Shown: piece by piece, positions 16,674 through 25,800 of the stretch
Layout: each line of letters begins with the position of its first letter
Position numbering within the stretch: position 1 is the first letter of the stretch
Assembly (NCBI GenBank): GCA_049516835.1
Contig: JBEKSR010000035.1
Coordinates: forward strand, 1-64,000
Reading direction: 5' to 3'
Origin: Fen-178 sp049516835
GTDB lineage: Bacteria > Acidobacteriota > Terriglobia > Bryobacterales > Bryobacteraceae
Length of the DNA: 64,000 nt
Notes under the pieces: model-generated
Database searches by the model: none
What the model was told of the DNA's origin: nothing
What the model saw: the letters and a program-made list of their open reading frames with translations, nothing else
Translations under genes and position numbers: made by a program

Positions 16674-17987
16674 ATGCGCGTGAACCGCCTCTCCGTACTG
16701 ATCTTGCCCAGCGTTCTGGCCGGCGTCCTGCCCGCCGCCGGCCAGGAACCCGCCGGGGACCGTTGGACGATTCATTTCCAGGCGACCTCGATCGGGCAAC
16801 ATCACGGGAGCTTCCGCGCCCTCTATGAAGGCGAGAACAGCCTGCCGCCTCATTCCGAAAACCGGGTATCGCTCACAACAACCATCTTCCTGGGTTTTCG
16901 CGTCAGTCGGCATGTCGAACTGGTGGTGAATCCGGAAGTGGCGGGCGGCAAAGGTTTCGGCATGGTGACGGGGATCGCGGGCTTCACCAACGGTGAGATT
17001 CCGCGCGTTTCCAGCGCAACGCCAACGCTATACGCGGCGCGGGCGTTCGTTCGCACGGTCTGGGCGTTGGGTCCTGAGACCGAGCTGGTGGAAGACGGAG
17101 CCAACCAGATCGCTGAGAGCGTGCCGGTCAAGCGGCTTACGACCATCACCGGCAAGTTCGCCGTCACGGACTACTTCGATAGCAATACGTATAGCCACGA
17201 CCCCCGCAAGCAGTTCATGAACTGGTCTCTGATGTACAACGGCGCCTGGGATTACAGCGCGGACACCCGCGGCTGAACCATGGGGACCATGGAAGAACTG
17301 ACGATGAAGACATGGTCGCTGCGCCTGGCGCACGTCCTGGAACCTACCACGCCAAATGGGCCGACGTTCGATTTTCGGGTTGCCGAGAACCGCGGCGATA
17401 TGGTCGAGTGGGAGCGCCGCTACACGCCGAAGGGGCGATTCGGCGCCCTGCGCATCCTCGGTTTTGCCAACCGCGAACACGCGGGCACGTTTCGCGAGGC
17501 GATTCTGCCGAATGGAACCACGGACATCGAGTCCACGCGCCGGAACGGAACACTGAAATACGGATTTGGCGTGAACATGGAGCAGTCCATCACCTCCGCA
17601 ATCGGTGTTTTCGGCCGCTATGGCTGGAGCGACGGCAAGACCGAGGCGTGGGCGTTCACCCAGATCGACCGCTCGGCGAGCGGCGGGATCTCCGTCAGCG
17701 GCAGACTCTGGAAGAGGAAGACCGACCACGCCGGCATCGCCGGCGTTCGCAACTATCTTTCGGGCGACCAGCGGAATTTCCTTGCGCACGGCGGCCTTGG
17801 CTTCATCATTGGCGACGGCAGGCTGGATCACTACCGGCCCGAGAATATCGTCGAAGTTTACTACTCTTGGCAAGCTACGAAACAATGGACGATCACCACC
17901 GATTTTCAGCATATTCGGAACCCGGCATACAACGCCGATCGTGGGCCGGTCTCGGTTGGTACGATCCGCTTGCATTGGGAAAGATAG
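16674..17987 (+). pseudogene. OprB-like carbohydrate porin interrupted by an in-frame TGA
   Basis: Two ORFs in the same frame, 16674-17276 (200 aa) and 17280-17987 (235 aa), together make one OprB-family porin of about 437 residues. The first has a signal peptide and the family segments TTITGKFAVTDYFDSNTYSH and MYNGAWDYSADTRG; the second continues with TMGTMEELTMKTWSLRLA and the C-terminal barrel strands. Homologues as I recall them read DTRGYTxG across this point, so the TGA at 17274-17276 replaces one aromatic codon. No frameshift is needed. It begins 2 nt after the sensor gene. It may be a recent nonsense mutation, a sequencing error, or readthrough. Confidence 0.8.
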
Positions 17988-18017
17988 ACATCACGTTGAA
18001 ACTGTCGAAACAAGAGA

Positions 18018-18203
18018 ATGACTATGACGGACGAAATCGCGCGCCTTCGGAGAAAGGCGGCGGAACTAATCGAACAAGCTGCGCGGCGCGATAGGCCATT
18101 ATCGCCCGCGGAGGATGCCGAGATCCTGGCCTTGCTGGAACAGGCTCGCGAGTTGGAAATCCATGACAAGCAGGGCAAGAAGGCGCACGACCCGGCCGAT
18201 TGA
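18018..18203 (+). CDS. small charged helical protein, function unknown
   Basis: A 61-residue protein, almost entirely charged helix (DEIARLRRKAAELIEQAARR ... AEDAEILALLEQARELEIHD), predicted coiled coil, with no membrane segment. Two possible ATGs lie 6 nt apart (18018 and 18024); AAGAGAATG precedes them weakly. It follows the porin by 30 nt and may be the last operon member. No family recognised. Confidence 0.55.
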   Translation: MTMTDEIARLRRKAAELIEQAARRDRPLSPAEDAEILALLEQARELEIHDKQGKKAHDPAD

Positions 18204-18216
18204 CTTGAAAGGGATG

Positions 18217-19872
18217 CTACTGCGCGTCGCGCTTGGGCAATGAATTCGATATGAATTCGCCGATGTCGTGCTTCAGCTTGGTGTGCGAATCGCCGTCGAT
18301 GTAGAGCATGTGACCCGCCTGGTAGAAACTCCAGGTGATGTTCTTATGCATCTCGGCGTTGAGGCCCATGTGGTTGAAGGTGTGCTCGACGGCGTAATAC
18401 GGCGTGGCGAGGTCAAAGTAGCCGGCGGCGACCATGACCTTCATGTAGGGGTTCTTGGTCATGGCGTTGCGCAACAGGCTGGTGGTATCGCCGAAACCGT
18501 TCTGAACGCCGTAGTCCCAGGGCTGAATGCCCCCGGTAGGGTAATAGTAGAGGTCGGTCTTGTATCCCAGCTCGTTGCGCACATAGTTGGTGAAGATGGC
18601 GGTGAAGGGCGGAGTGATGAGCGAACTGGAAGGGTCAAACTCGCTGGTCTCGCCGACATTCAGCGCGGATGGACCAACCAGGCGTCCATCGTAGCGCCCG
18701 ATGGTCTGGCGCCGGTCGCGCAGCAGTTGGCGAGAGAAGTGCGACACATCGAAACGCAGGTTGCTTTCGTCGATGTAGCGGGCATCGAGTCCGGTATAGC
18801 GCACCAGTTTGTCGATGACCGCTTTGCGCTCGGCGGCGGGGAGATCGTCCCCTTTGCTGAGGGCCGCGGCATATTCGCCGGTGGCAAAGCTCTCCACCTC
18901 CTTGAGCAACGATTTCAGGTCCTTGCGCTGGAGGTCCGGCGCGGTCTTCTTGTGGTACCAGGCATCCGCGGCATAGGTAGGTAATTCCAACTCATAGACG
19001 AGGTCGTCACTGCGGCTCCAGATGGTCTCGAGGTTGAGAGTGGTTCCGATCAGCACCACTCCGTTGAAAGCGATCCCACGGTCGATCAGGTAGCCCGCCA
19101 GTCCCGCCGCCCGGAACGTGCCATAGCTTTCGCCGGCGATAAACAGCGGCGAGATTTCGCGGTTGTTGCGCACCAGGTACATCCTCATGAACTCGCCCAC
19201 CGATTGGATATCTCCCTGCACGCCGTTCATGCGGCGCGCCACCTCGACGGTCTTGGCGCGGCTGTATCCCGTGCCCACGGGGTCGATAAACACCAGGTCG
19301 GTTTGATCGAGCCAGGTGTCCTGGTTATCTTTCAGTTCGTACGGTGGAGGCGGCATGCCACCGTTGGGCAGCAGCTTGGGACTGCGCGGCCCCATGCCGC
19401 CCATGTGTACCCACATGGACGCCGAACCGGGACCGCCGTTGAAGCAGAAGGTGAGCGGACGCCGCCCAGGATCTGTGACACCGTCCAGCGTGTACGCCAT
19501 ATAGAAGATATGGGCTTCGGTTTCGCCAGCGGGGCTCTTCAACGGCATCTGAGCGACGGTCGCGGTGTAGTTGAGGGCCTTGCCGCCGACGGTCACGGAG
19601 TGATGCGTCACGACGGGGGTTTCATCGACTTCTCCTCCAACCGCCGGTCCAGGACCCGCGATTCCTCCGCGGCCGCCGCGGCCTCCGGGCGTCACCTGAG
19701 GCTGGGTGGTGGGGGTGGTCGTTGTGGTTGTGGTTGTCGCGGGCGCCGTCGCCGGCGTTTGCGGTTGGCTCTGCCGCCCCTGGGCCCGAGCCTGGGGTGG
19801 TTGCTGCGCGAGCAAGAGCAGGAGAAGCGGGGCAATCGGGGTGATTGCACGTCTGAAAGGAGAATTGGTCAT
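18217..19872 (-). CDS. secreted serine carboxypeptidase (peptidase S10)
   Basis: A 551-residue S10-family peptidase. After a signal peptide there is a low-complexity Thr/Gln/Pro/Gly linker (residues ~30-80, including a run of nine Thr). The catalytic domain follows: substrate-carboxylate-binding FNGGPGSASMW (144-154), nucleophile elbow GESYG with Ser249, FDPxx-type YFDLATP for the catalytic Asp, and QAGHMLYID for the His. It removes C-terminal residues, probably in the periplasm or outside. A TATCAT box lies 8 nt before the ATG with no Shine-Dalgarno sequence. It is convergent with the magnesium operon. Confidence 0.9.
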   Translation of the reverse strand: MTNSPFRRAITPIAPLLLLLLAQQPPQARAQGRQSQPQTPATAPATTTTTTTTPTTQPQVTPGGRGGRGGIAGPGPAVGGEVDETPVVTHHSVTVGGKALNYTATVAQMPLKSPAGETEAHIFYMAYTLDGVTDPGRRPLTFCFNGGPGSASMWVHMGGMGPRSPKLLPNGGMPPPPYELKDNQDTWLDQTDLVFIDPVGTGYSRAKTVEVARRMNGVQGDIQSVGEFMRMYLVRNNREISPLFIAGESYGTFRAAGLAGYLIDRGIAFNGVVLIGTTLNLETIWSRSDDLVYELELPTYAADAWYHKKTAPDLQRKDLKSLLKEVESFATGEYAAALSKGDDLPAAERKAVIDKLVRYTGLDARYIDESNLRFDVSHFSRQLLRDRRQTIGRYDGRLVGPSALNVGETSEFDPSSSLITPPFTAIFTNYVRNELGYKTDLYYYPTGGIQPWDYGVQNGFGDTTSLLRNAMTKNPYMKVMVAAGYFDLATPYYAVEHTFNHMGLNAEMHKNITWSFYQAGHMLYIDGDSHTKLKHDIGEFISNSLPKRDAQ

Positions 19873-19880
19873 TTGGGTGA

Positions 19881-19886
19881 ATGATA
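19881..19886 (-). promoter_or_regulatory. putative -10 box of a leaderless transcript (S10 peptidase)
   Basis: TATCAT on the minus strand, 8 nt before the ATG at 19872. Confidence 0.4.
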
Positions 19887-19929
19887 CCCTAAAACTTCCG
19901 ACAGGCGGCGGGTGCAGGGCATCGGACCC

Positions 19930-19994
19930 GGGGACCGACCGCTCTGTCCGCGCGGCGCAAGAAGACTGCGCCTTGGGACAGAGTGGTCAGGCCC
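19930..19994. repeat. dispersed palindromic repeat, family A, copy 4
   Basis: GGGGACCGACC ... GTGGTCAGGCCC with CTCTGTCC/GGGACAGAG inner arms. Nearly the same as the copy at 8428-8493, about 11 kb away. Confidence 0.75.
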
Positions 19995-20034
19995 TATATG
20001 CGGTGGTGGGAAAGTGGGGTAGAATAGAATCACG

Positions 20035-20376
20035 ATGCGGAGGGTTTCCAGTTCGTTGATGGCGGCGCTGATCGTTGTGGCGCTGTTCTGGGGAAACTGC
20101 CTCTCCTGTCCGCAGATGCTGCTCACCGTAGCGACGCACCAACCCGCGCATAGCTGCTGCCATCGGACCAAATCGGCGGGCACAAGCTGCCAATCCCAGG
20201 GATTGCAGCATTTCCTGAAAGCCGGTCCGGAGTTGCGGACGCCAGCCGTCGCGGTGGTGGCGGTGATGGCGCCGGCGATCGCGGTTTCTCCGCCTCAAGG
20301 CGCGCTGATTGCGCCCGTCGAGGTGGAACACACGCCGCCTGATTTACTCTCCTTACACTCCATTTTTAGAATCTAG
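20035..20376 (+). CDS. small secreted Cys/His-containing protein upstream of the Cus operon
   Basis: A 113-residue protein with a hydrophobic N-terminal leader (SLMAALIVVALFWGNCLSC) and a cluster of metal-ligand-like residues (HQPAHSCCHRTKSAGTSC), followed by an Ala/Val/Pro-rich tail ending in VEVEHTPPDLLSLHS. It lies 90 nt before the TolC-type gene of a copper/silver efflux operon, so copper binding in the periplasm is a reasonable inference. A TAGAAT box is 9 nt before the ATG. No named family recognised. Confidence 0.6.
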   Translation: MRRVSSSLMAALIVVALFWGNCLSCPQMLLTVATHQPAHSCCHRTKSAGTSCQSQGLQHFLKAGPELRTPAVAVVAVMAPAIAVSPPQGALIAPVEVEHTPPDLLSLHSIFRI

Positions 20377-20405
20377 TCGTTTCCTTCACAGCTTGGGACA
20401 AGGAG

Positions 20406-20447
20406 TGTCCGCATGAGTGCGGACACGGCAGGCATGAGTGCCTGCCC
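20406..20447. repeat. tandem hairpin pair (GCATGAGTGC loops)
   Basis: Two adjacent perfect hairpins share the centre GCATGAGTGC: GTGTCCGC...GCGGACAC (20406-20427) and GGCAGGC...GCCTGCC (20428-20447). It is a REP-like unit 20 nt before the TolC-type gene; it could stabilise or attenuate the downstream mRNA. Confidence 0.7.
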
Positions 20448-20466
20448 CACAAGTGGGTGAGAGGAA

Positions 20467-21702
20467 ATGAGATTACGATATCTGGTTTGTATCTTGGCCC
20501 TTGGGGCGCCGGCGGGGGCGCAGCCGCTGCCGTCGCTGGTGGAAGAGGCGCTGCGGAATAATCGCGAGATCCTGGCGGCGCAGAAGCGGTACGAGGCCGC
20601 GCGCCAGCGGCCCAGCCAGGCCAGCAGCCTGCCGGACCCGACGGTGTCGGTGGGCTATACGTCCAATGGCGGGCCGTGGCCGGTAGCGGGCATCGGACGC
20701 GAGGCCACCAGCAACGCCGGCCTCACCGTCTCGCAGGAAATGCCGTTCCCGGGCAAGCGCAAACTACGGGGTGAGATCGCGGCGAAAGAGGCCGATGCCG
20801 AATTCGAGCAGTATCTCGCGGTTCGGCTCAACGTGGTCTCGCGGCTCAAGCAGGCGTACCACGAGTTGCACCACGCCACCGTGGGCATCGCGTTCGTCAA
20901 GCGCTACCAGGACGTGCTCCGGAATATCCTGCGCATATCCGAAGCCCGCTACGCGGTGGGACGCGCGGCGCAACAGGACGTCTTCAAGGCGCAGACGCAG
21001 TTTTCCATTTTCGAGACGCAGTTGTTGCGGTACGAGCAGGAACGCGACAGCAAGGAGATCGAGATCGGCGCGCTGCTTAACCGGCCCGCCACGGGGCGCA
21101 TCGAAGTGCCAGAGGACATGGCGCCGGGCGAGCTGACGGTGACGCTGGATGAGATGCTGGCGCACGCGCGCACCCAGGCGCCGGCGCTGACGCGCGAACA
21201 GAAGGTGGTGGAGCGGAGCGAGCTGGCGGCCAACCTGGCGCGTAAGAGCTACTACCCGGATTACACCGTTTCGGGCGGCTACTTCAACCAGGGCGGCCTG
21301 CCTCCGATGTGGCAATTCCGCGTGGATTTCAAGCTGCCGGCCTGGTTCGGGACGAAACAGCGCGCGGAGGTCAACGAGCGGGTCTTCACGGCGAGCCAGG
21401 CGCGGCACGACTACGAAGCCGCGGACGTTGGAATTCAGGCGAGCATTCGCGAACAGTACACGCTGGCGGCCACAGCGCGGAAGCTCGTGAACTTGTACCA
21501 GAAATCGGTGATCCCAGAGGCGCAACTGGCCTTGGAATCGTCCCTGGCCGGTTACCAGACGGGGGCGCTCGATTTTCTTTCGGTGTTTTCGAATTTCATG
21601 AACGTGGTGGATTACGAGCTGATGTACCACGAGGAAGTGATGCAGTTCCACGTGGCGCTGGCCAAGCTGGAGGAGCTGAGTGGCATGGAGATGCAGCAAT
21701 GA
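20467..21702 (+). CDS. TolC-family outer-membrane efflux protein (CusC-like)
   Basis: A 411-residue outer-membrane factor with a signal peptide (MRLRYLVCILALGAPAGAQ). It has the two-fold repeated long helices of TolC proteins (LVEEALRNNREILAAQKRYE; LDEMLAHARTQAPALTREQK) and PDPTVSVGYTSNGG as the first barrel strand. It forms the exit duct for the periplasmic adaptor and RND pump encoded next; the stop overlaps the next ATG by 4 nt. GAGAGGAA precedes the ATG directly. Confidence 0.9.
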   Translation: MRLRYLVCILALGAPAGAQPLPSLVEEALRNNREILAAQKRYEAARQRPSQASSLPDPTVSVGYTSNGGPWPVAGIGREATSNAGLTVSQEMPFPGKRKLRGEIAAKEADAEFEQYLAVRLNVVSRLKQAYHELHHATVGIAFVKRYQDVLRNILRISEARYAVGRAAQQDVFKAQTQFSIFETQLLRYEQERDSKEIEIGALLNRPATGRIEVPEDMAPGELTVTLDEMLAHARTQAPALTREQKVVERSELAANLARKSYYPDYTVSGGYFNQGGLPPMWQFRVDFKLPAWFGTKQRAEVNERVFTASQARHDYEAADVGIQASIREQYTLAATARKLVNLYQKSVIPEAQLALESSLAGYQTGALDFLSVFSNFMNVVDYELMYHEEVMQFHVALAKLEELSGMEMQQ

Positions 21703-22898
21703 AAAAGGTTGTCATTCTGTTTTTGATCGCCGCGGCTTATGTGGGGGGCTACGGCTATGGCCGCTGGTATGCGAAGCCGGCCGCGACCGCCACTGAGCGG
21801 AAGCCTCTCTACTGGGTGGACCCCATGCATCCCTGGTACAAGTCCGACAAGCCGGGGATCGCGCCTGACTGTGGCATGAAGCTGGTGCCGGTGTACACGG
21901 CCCCGGAAGAGAAGCCGGGCACCCTCGAGATCCCGCCGGAGAAGCAGCAGCTCATGGGCGTCGCGTTCGGGGCCGCCGAGTATGAAAACGCCACCGGCTC
22001 GATTCTCGCGGCGGCGCGCGTGACGCTCGATGAAACCAAAGTCGCCAAGGTCCAGACCAAGCTGGAGGGCTGGATCGACCAGGTCTTCGTCAACTTCACC
22101 GGGAAGCTCGTCCAAAAGGGCGATCCGCTGCTGACCATCTACAGCCCGGAGGCGCTGGCCACCCAGCAGGAATACCTGCTGGCGGCGAAGGCGCAGCGCC
22201 TGATCGAGGACAACCCCGTACACGAGATGCTGGGCAGCACGGAGAACCTGGTGGCGGCGGCGAAGAAACGCCTCGAACTTTGGGACATCAGCGACCCGCA
22301 GATCGACGAGATCTCGCGCACCGGGCAGACCCTCAAGAACCTGACGCTCTATTCGCCCATTTCCGGGTTCGTGATGGAGCGCAACGCGTTTCCCAGCCAG
22401 CGCGTGACGCCGGACACGGTGCTCTACACGGTGGCCGACCTCTCGACCGTGTGGGTAATCGCGGACGTCTTCGAGTACGAAGCCGTCAACATCCACCTGA
22501 ACCAGCCTGCGGCCCTGACGCTGGCCTATCTGCCGGGGCGCGCGTTCCACGGGCGGGTGAGCTACATCCTGCCCCAGGTGGACCCCGCTACCCGCACGCT
22601 CAAGGTGCGGATCGAGTTCGCCAACCCGGGCTACGCGCTGAAGCCCGATATGTACGGCGAAGTCGAATTCCAGACGGGCGGAGCGCGCAAGCTGGTAGTC
22701 CCGCAATCGGCGGTACTGAATTCGGGTGACCACCAAACCGTGTTCGTGGATCGCGGAAACGGCTACTTTGAGCCGCGCGCAGTCAGAATTGGCGAGCAAA
22801 TGGACGGCCGCATCGAGATACTAGGCGGGTTGAAGGCGGGAGAGCGGATCGTCGTCTCGGGCAATTTCCTCATGGATTCGGAGAGCCGCCTGAAATGA
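21699..22898 (+). CDS. cusB: CusB-type RND efflux periplasmic adaptor with heavy-metal-binding domain
   Basis: A 399-residue membrane-fusion protein anchored by an N-terminal helix (MKKVVILFLIAAAYVGGYGY). An early metal-binding domain, YWVDPMHPWYKSDKPGIAPD followed by CGMKLVPVY (residues ~40-65), is typical of CusB-type proteins. The barrel-sandwich/lipoyl halves and helical hairpin follow (KVAKVQTKLEGWIDQVFVNF ... GFVMERNAFPSQRV ... PQVDPATRTLKVRIEFAN). It links CusA to the outer-membrane duct and hands over Cu(I)/Ag(I). ATGA overlaps on both sides show tight coupling. Confidence 0.92.
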   Translation: MKKVVILFLIAAAYVGGYGYGRWYAKPAATATERKPLYWVDPMHPWYKSDKPGIAPDCGMKLVPVYTAPEEKPGTLEIPPEKQQLMGVAFGAAEYENATGSILAAARVTLDETKVAKVQTKLEGWIDQVFVNFTGKLVQKGDPLLTIYSPEALATQQEYLLAAKAQRLIEDNPVHEMLGSTENLVAAAKKRLELWDISDPQIDEISRTGQTLKNLTLYSPISGFVMERNAFPSQRVTPDTVLYTVADLSTVWVIADVFEYEAVNIHLNQPAALTLAYLPGRAFHGRVSYILPQVDPATRTLKVRIEFANPGYALKPDMYGEVEFQTGGARKLVVPQSAVLNSGDHQTVFVDRGNGYFEPRAVRIGEQMDGRIEILGGLKAGERIVVSGNFLMDSESRLK

Positions 22899-25800
22899 TC
22901 AACCGCATCATTGAACTTTCGGCGCGCCACCGCTTCATCGTGTTCCTCTTCACGACGGCGGCGGTGATGGCGGGATGGTGGGCTCTGCGCAGCATCCCGC
23001 TGGACGCCATCCCCGACCTCAGCGACACGCAGGTAATCATTTACTCGCGCTGGGACCGCAGCCCCGACATCATGGAGGACCAGGTCACCTACCCCATTGT
23101 GAGCGCCATGCTGGGCGCGCCCAAGGTGAAGGATGTGCGCGGGTTTTCGGACTTCGGATACTCCTACGTGTACATCATTTTCGAGGACGGCACCGACCTC
23201 TACTGGGCGCGCTCACGCACGCTCGAGTACCTCTCGAAAATCCTGCCGCGGCTGCCACAGGGCGTCAACACCGAACTGGGGCCGGACGCCACCGGCGTGG
23301 GCTGGGTCTTTCAATACGCGCTGGTGGATAGCGGCGGTCACGACCTGGCGCAGTTGAGGTCGGTGGAGGACTGGTACCTGCGGTATCACTTGCAGTCGGT
23401 AGCGGGGGTGGCGGAAGTGGCACCGCTGGGCGGCTTCGTGCGGCAGTACCAGGTGAACGTGGATCCCAACCGGCTGGCGGCGTACGGCGTGCCGATCTCG
23501 AAAGTGGTGGCGGCGGTGCGAGAGGGAAACAACGACGTGGGCGGGCGGCTGGTGGAATTCACGGGCCGCGAATACATGGTGCGCGGGCGGGGATACGCGC
23601 GCTCGACGGCGGATATCGCGAACATCTCGCTGGCGGTCAGCCCTTCGGGAGTGCCGGTCCTGGTGCGCGACGTGGGAACGGTGACGCTCGGCCCGGACAT
23701 GCGCCGCGGCGTGGCCGATCTCGATGGCACGGGCGAAGTGGTCTCCGGCATAGTAATCATGCGGCAGGGCGAGAACGCGCTGGCGGTGATCGACCGCGTG
23801 AAGGCCAGGCTGAAGGAGATCGAGCCGGGGCTGCCGCCGGGAGTGAAGATCGTCACCGCGTACGACCGCTCGGAGCTAATCCTGGCCTCGATCGACAACC
23901 TGAAACACACGCTCATCGAAGAGCTGGCGGTGGTGGCGATCGTGATCCTCATTTTCCTCTGGCACATTCCGAGCGCCATCATCCCCATCCTGACGATTCC
24001 CATCGCGGTGGTGATTTCGTTTCTGCCCATGCGCCTGATGGGGATGAGCTCGAACATCATGTCGCTGGGCGGAATCGCCATCGCGGTGGGCGCCATGGTG
24101 GATGCCGCCATCGTGGTGGTGGAGCAGACCCACAAGAAGCTGGAAGGGGCGCACCCGGGCTGGACGGCCGGCGATTACCAGCGCGCCATTGTGGGCGCGG
24201 TGAAGGAAGTGGGCGGGCCGAGTTTCTTCGCGCTGTTGGTGATCGCGGTCTCGTTTCTGCCGGTGCTGACGCTGGAGGCGCAGGAGGGCCGGCTGTTCAA
24301 GCCGCTGGCGTACACCAAGACCTTCTCCATGATTGTGGCGGCGGTGCTGGCCCTCACGCTTGACCCGGCCATGCGGCTGCTCTTCTTCCGCAAGGAAAAC
24401 TCCCGACTGCGGCCCCGCTGGCTGGCGGGGCTGGTAAACGGGGTTTTGGTGGGCACGATCCATTCCGAGGAGAAGCACCCCGTCAGCCGCGTGTTGATGC
24501 GGCTCTACGAGCCGGTGGTTCGCGCGACCCTGCGCTGGAAGTGGATCGTGATTGCGGGCGCGCTGGCGCTGGTGGCGGTGACCGTTCCGGTGTTCCAGGA
24601 GCTGGGCTCGGAGTTCATGCCGCCGCTCGACGAGGGTTCGTTGCTGTTCATGCCTACCACTCTGCCGGGCATTTCGGTTGCCGAAGCGCAAAGGCTGATG
24701 CAAGCGCAGGACCGCATCCTGATGCGGTTTCCCGAAGTGGAGCGCGTGCTGGGCAAAGCCGGCCGCGCGGAAACCTCGACCGATCCCGCGCCCTTCTCCA
24801 TGATGGAGGCGGTGATCTCGCTGAAGCCGAAATGGCAATGGCGCAAGGTCGCGACGTGGTACGACAACTGGCCGCAATGGACCAGGGCGTTGTGCGCGCA
24901 CATCACTCCGGACCACATTTCCACCGACCAGCTCGTCACCGAAATGAACGATGCGCTGCGCATCCCGGGAGTCTCGAACGCCTGGACCATGCCGATCAAG
25001 AACCGCATCGACATGCTGACCACGGGCATCCGCACCCCGGTGGGGATCAAGATCTACGGCTCAGACCTGGCCCAGATCGAGCGCGTGGGGAAGGAGATCG
25101 AGCGCGTGCTGCCGCAAGTGGCCGGCACGCGCAGCGTCTTCGCCGAGCGCGTGGGCGGAGGCTATTTTCTGGACTTCGATCTGAAGCGCGACCAGCTTGC
25201 GCGCTACGGCCTGAGCGTGGACGATGCGGAAATGGTGGTCACCAATGCCATTGGTGGGGAGAACGTGAGCACCACGGTCGAAGGGCGCGAACGCTACCCC
25301 ATCAACGTGCGCTACTACCGCGATTCCCGCAGCTCGCTCGAGAGCCTGGGGCGCGCGTTGGTGCCCACCATGGATGGCAAGATGCAGATCCCGCTAGCGC
25401 AGATCGCGACCCTCAAGCTGGTCACCGGGCCTGCCATGCTGCGCAATGAAAACGGCATGTTGAGCGGCTATGTGTACGTGGACGTGGCGGGGCGCGACAT
25501 GGGCGGCTACGTCGCGGAGGCCAAGCGCGTGGTGAGCGAGAACGTGCAGCTTCCGCCGGGATATACGCTGGCGTGGAGCGGGCAGTACGAAGCCATGGAA
25601 CGCGTCCGCGAGCGGCTGAAGGTGGTTCTGCCGCTGACGCTGTTCCTCATCTTCCTGCTGCTGTATTTGAACACGAAGTCCACGGCGAAGACCATGCTGA
25701 TTCTGCTTGCCGTGCCCTTCTCGGCGGTGGGCGCCATCTGGCTGCTGTACCTGCTGGGTTACAACATGAGCATCGGGGTGTGGGTGGGGCTGATCGCGTT

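Noticed and set aside
17274..17276. Selenocysteine codon in the porin
   Set aside because: No SECIS-like hairpin was seen after the TGA and porins of this family have no selenocysteine; nonsense mutation or error is simpler.
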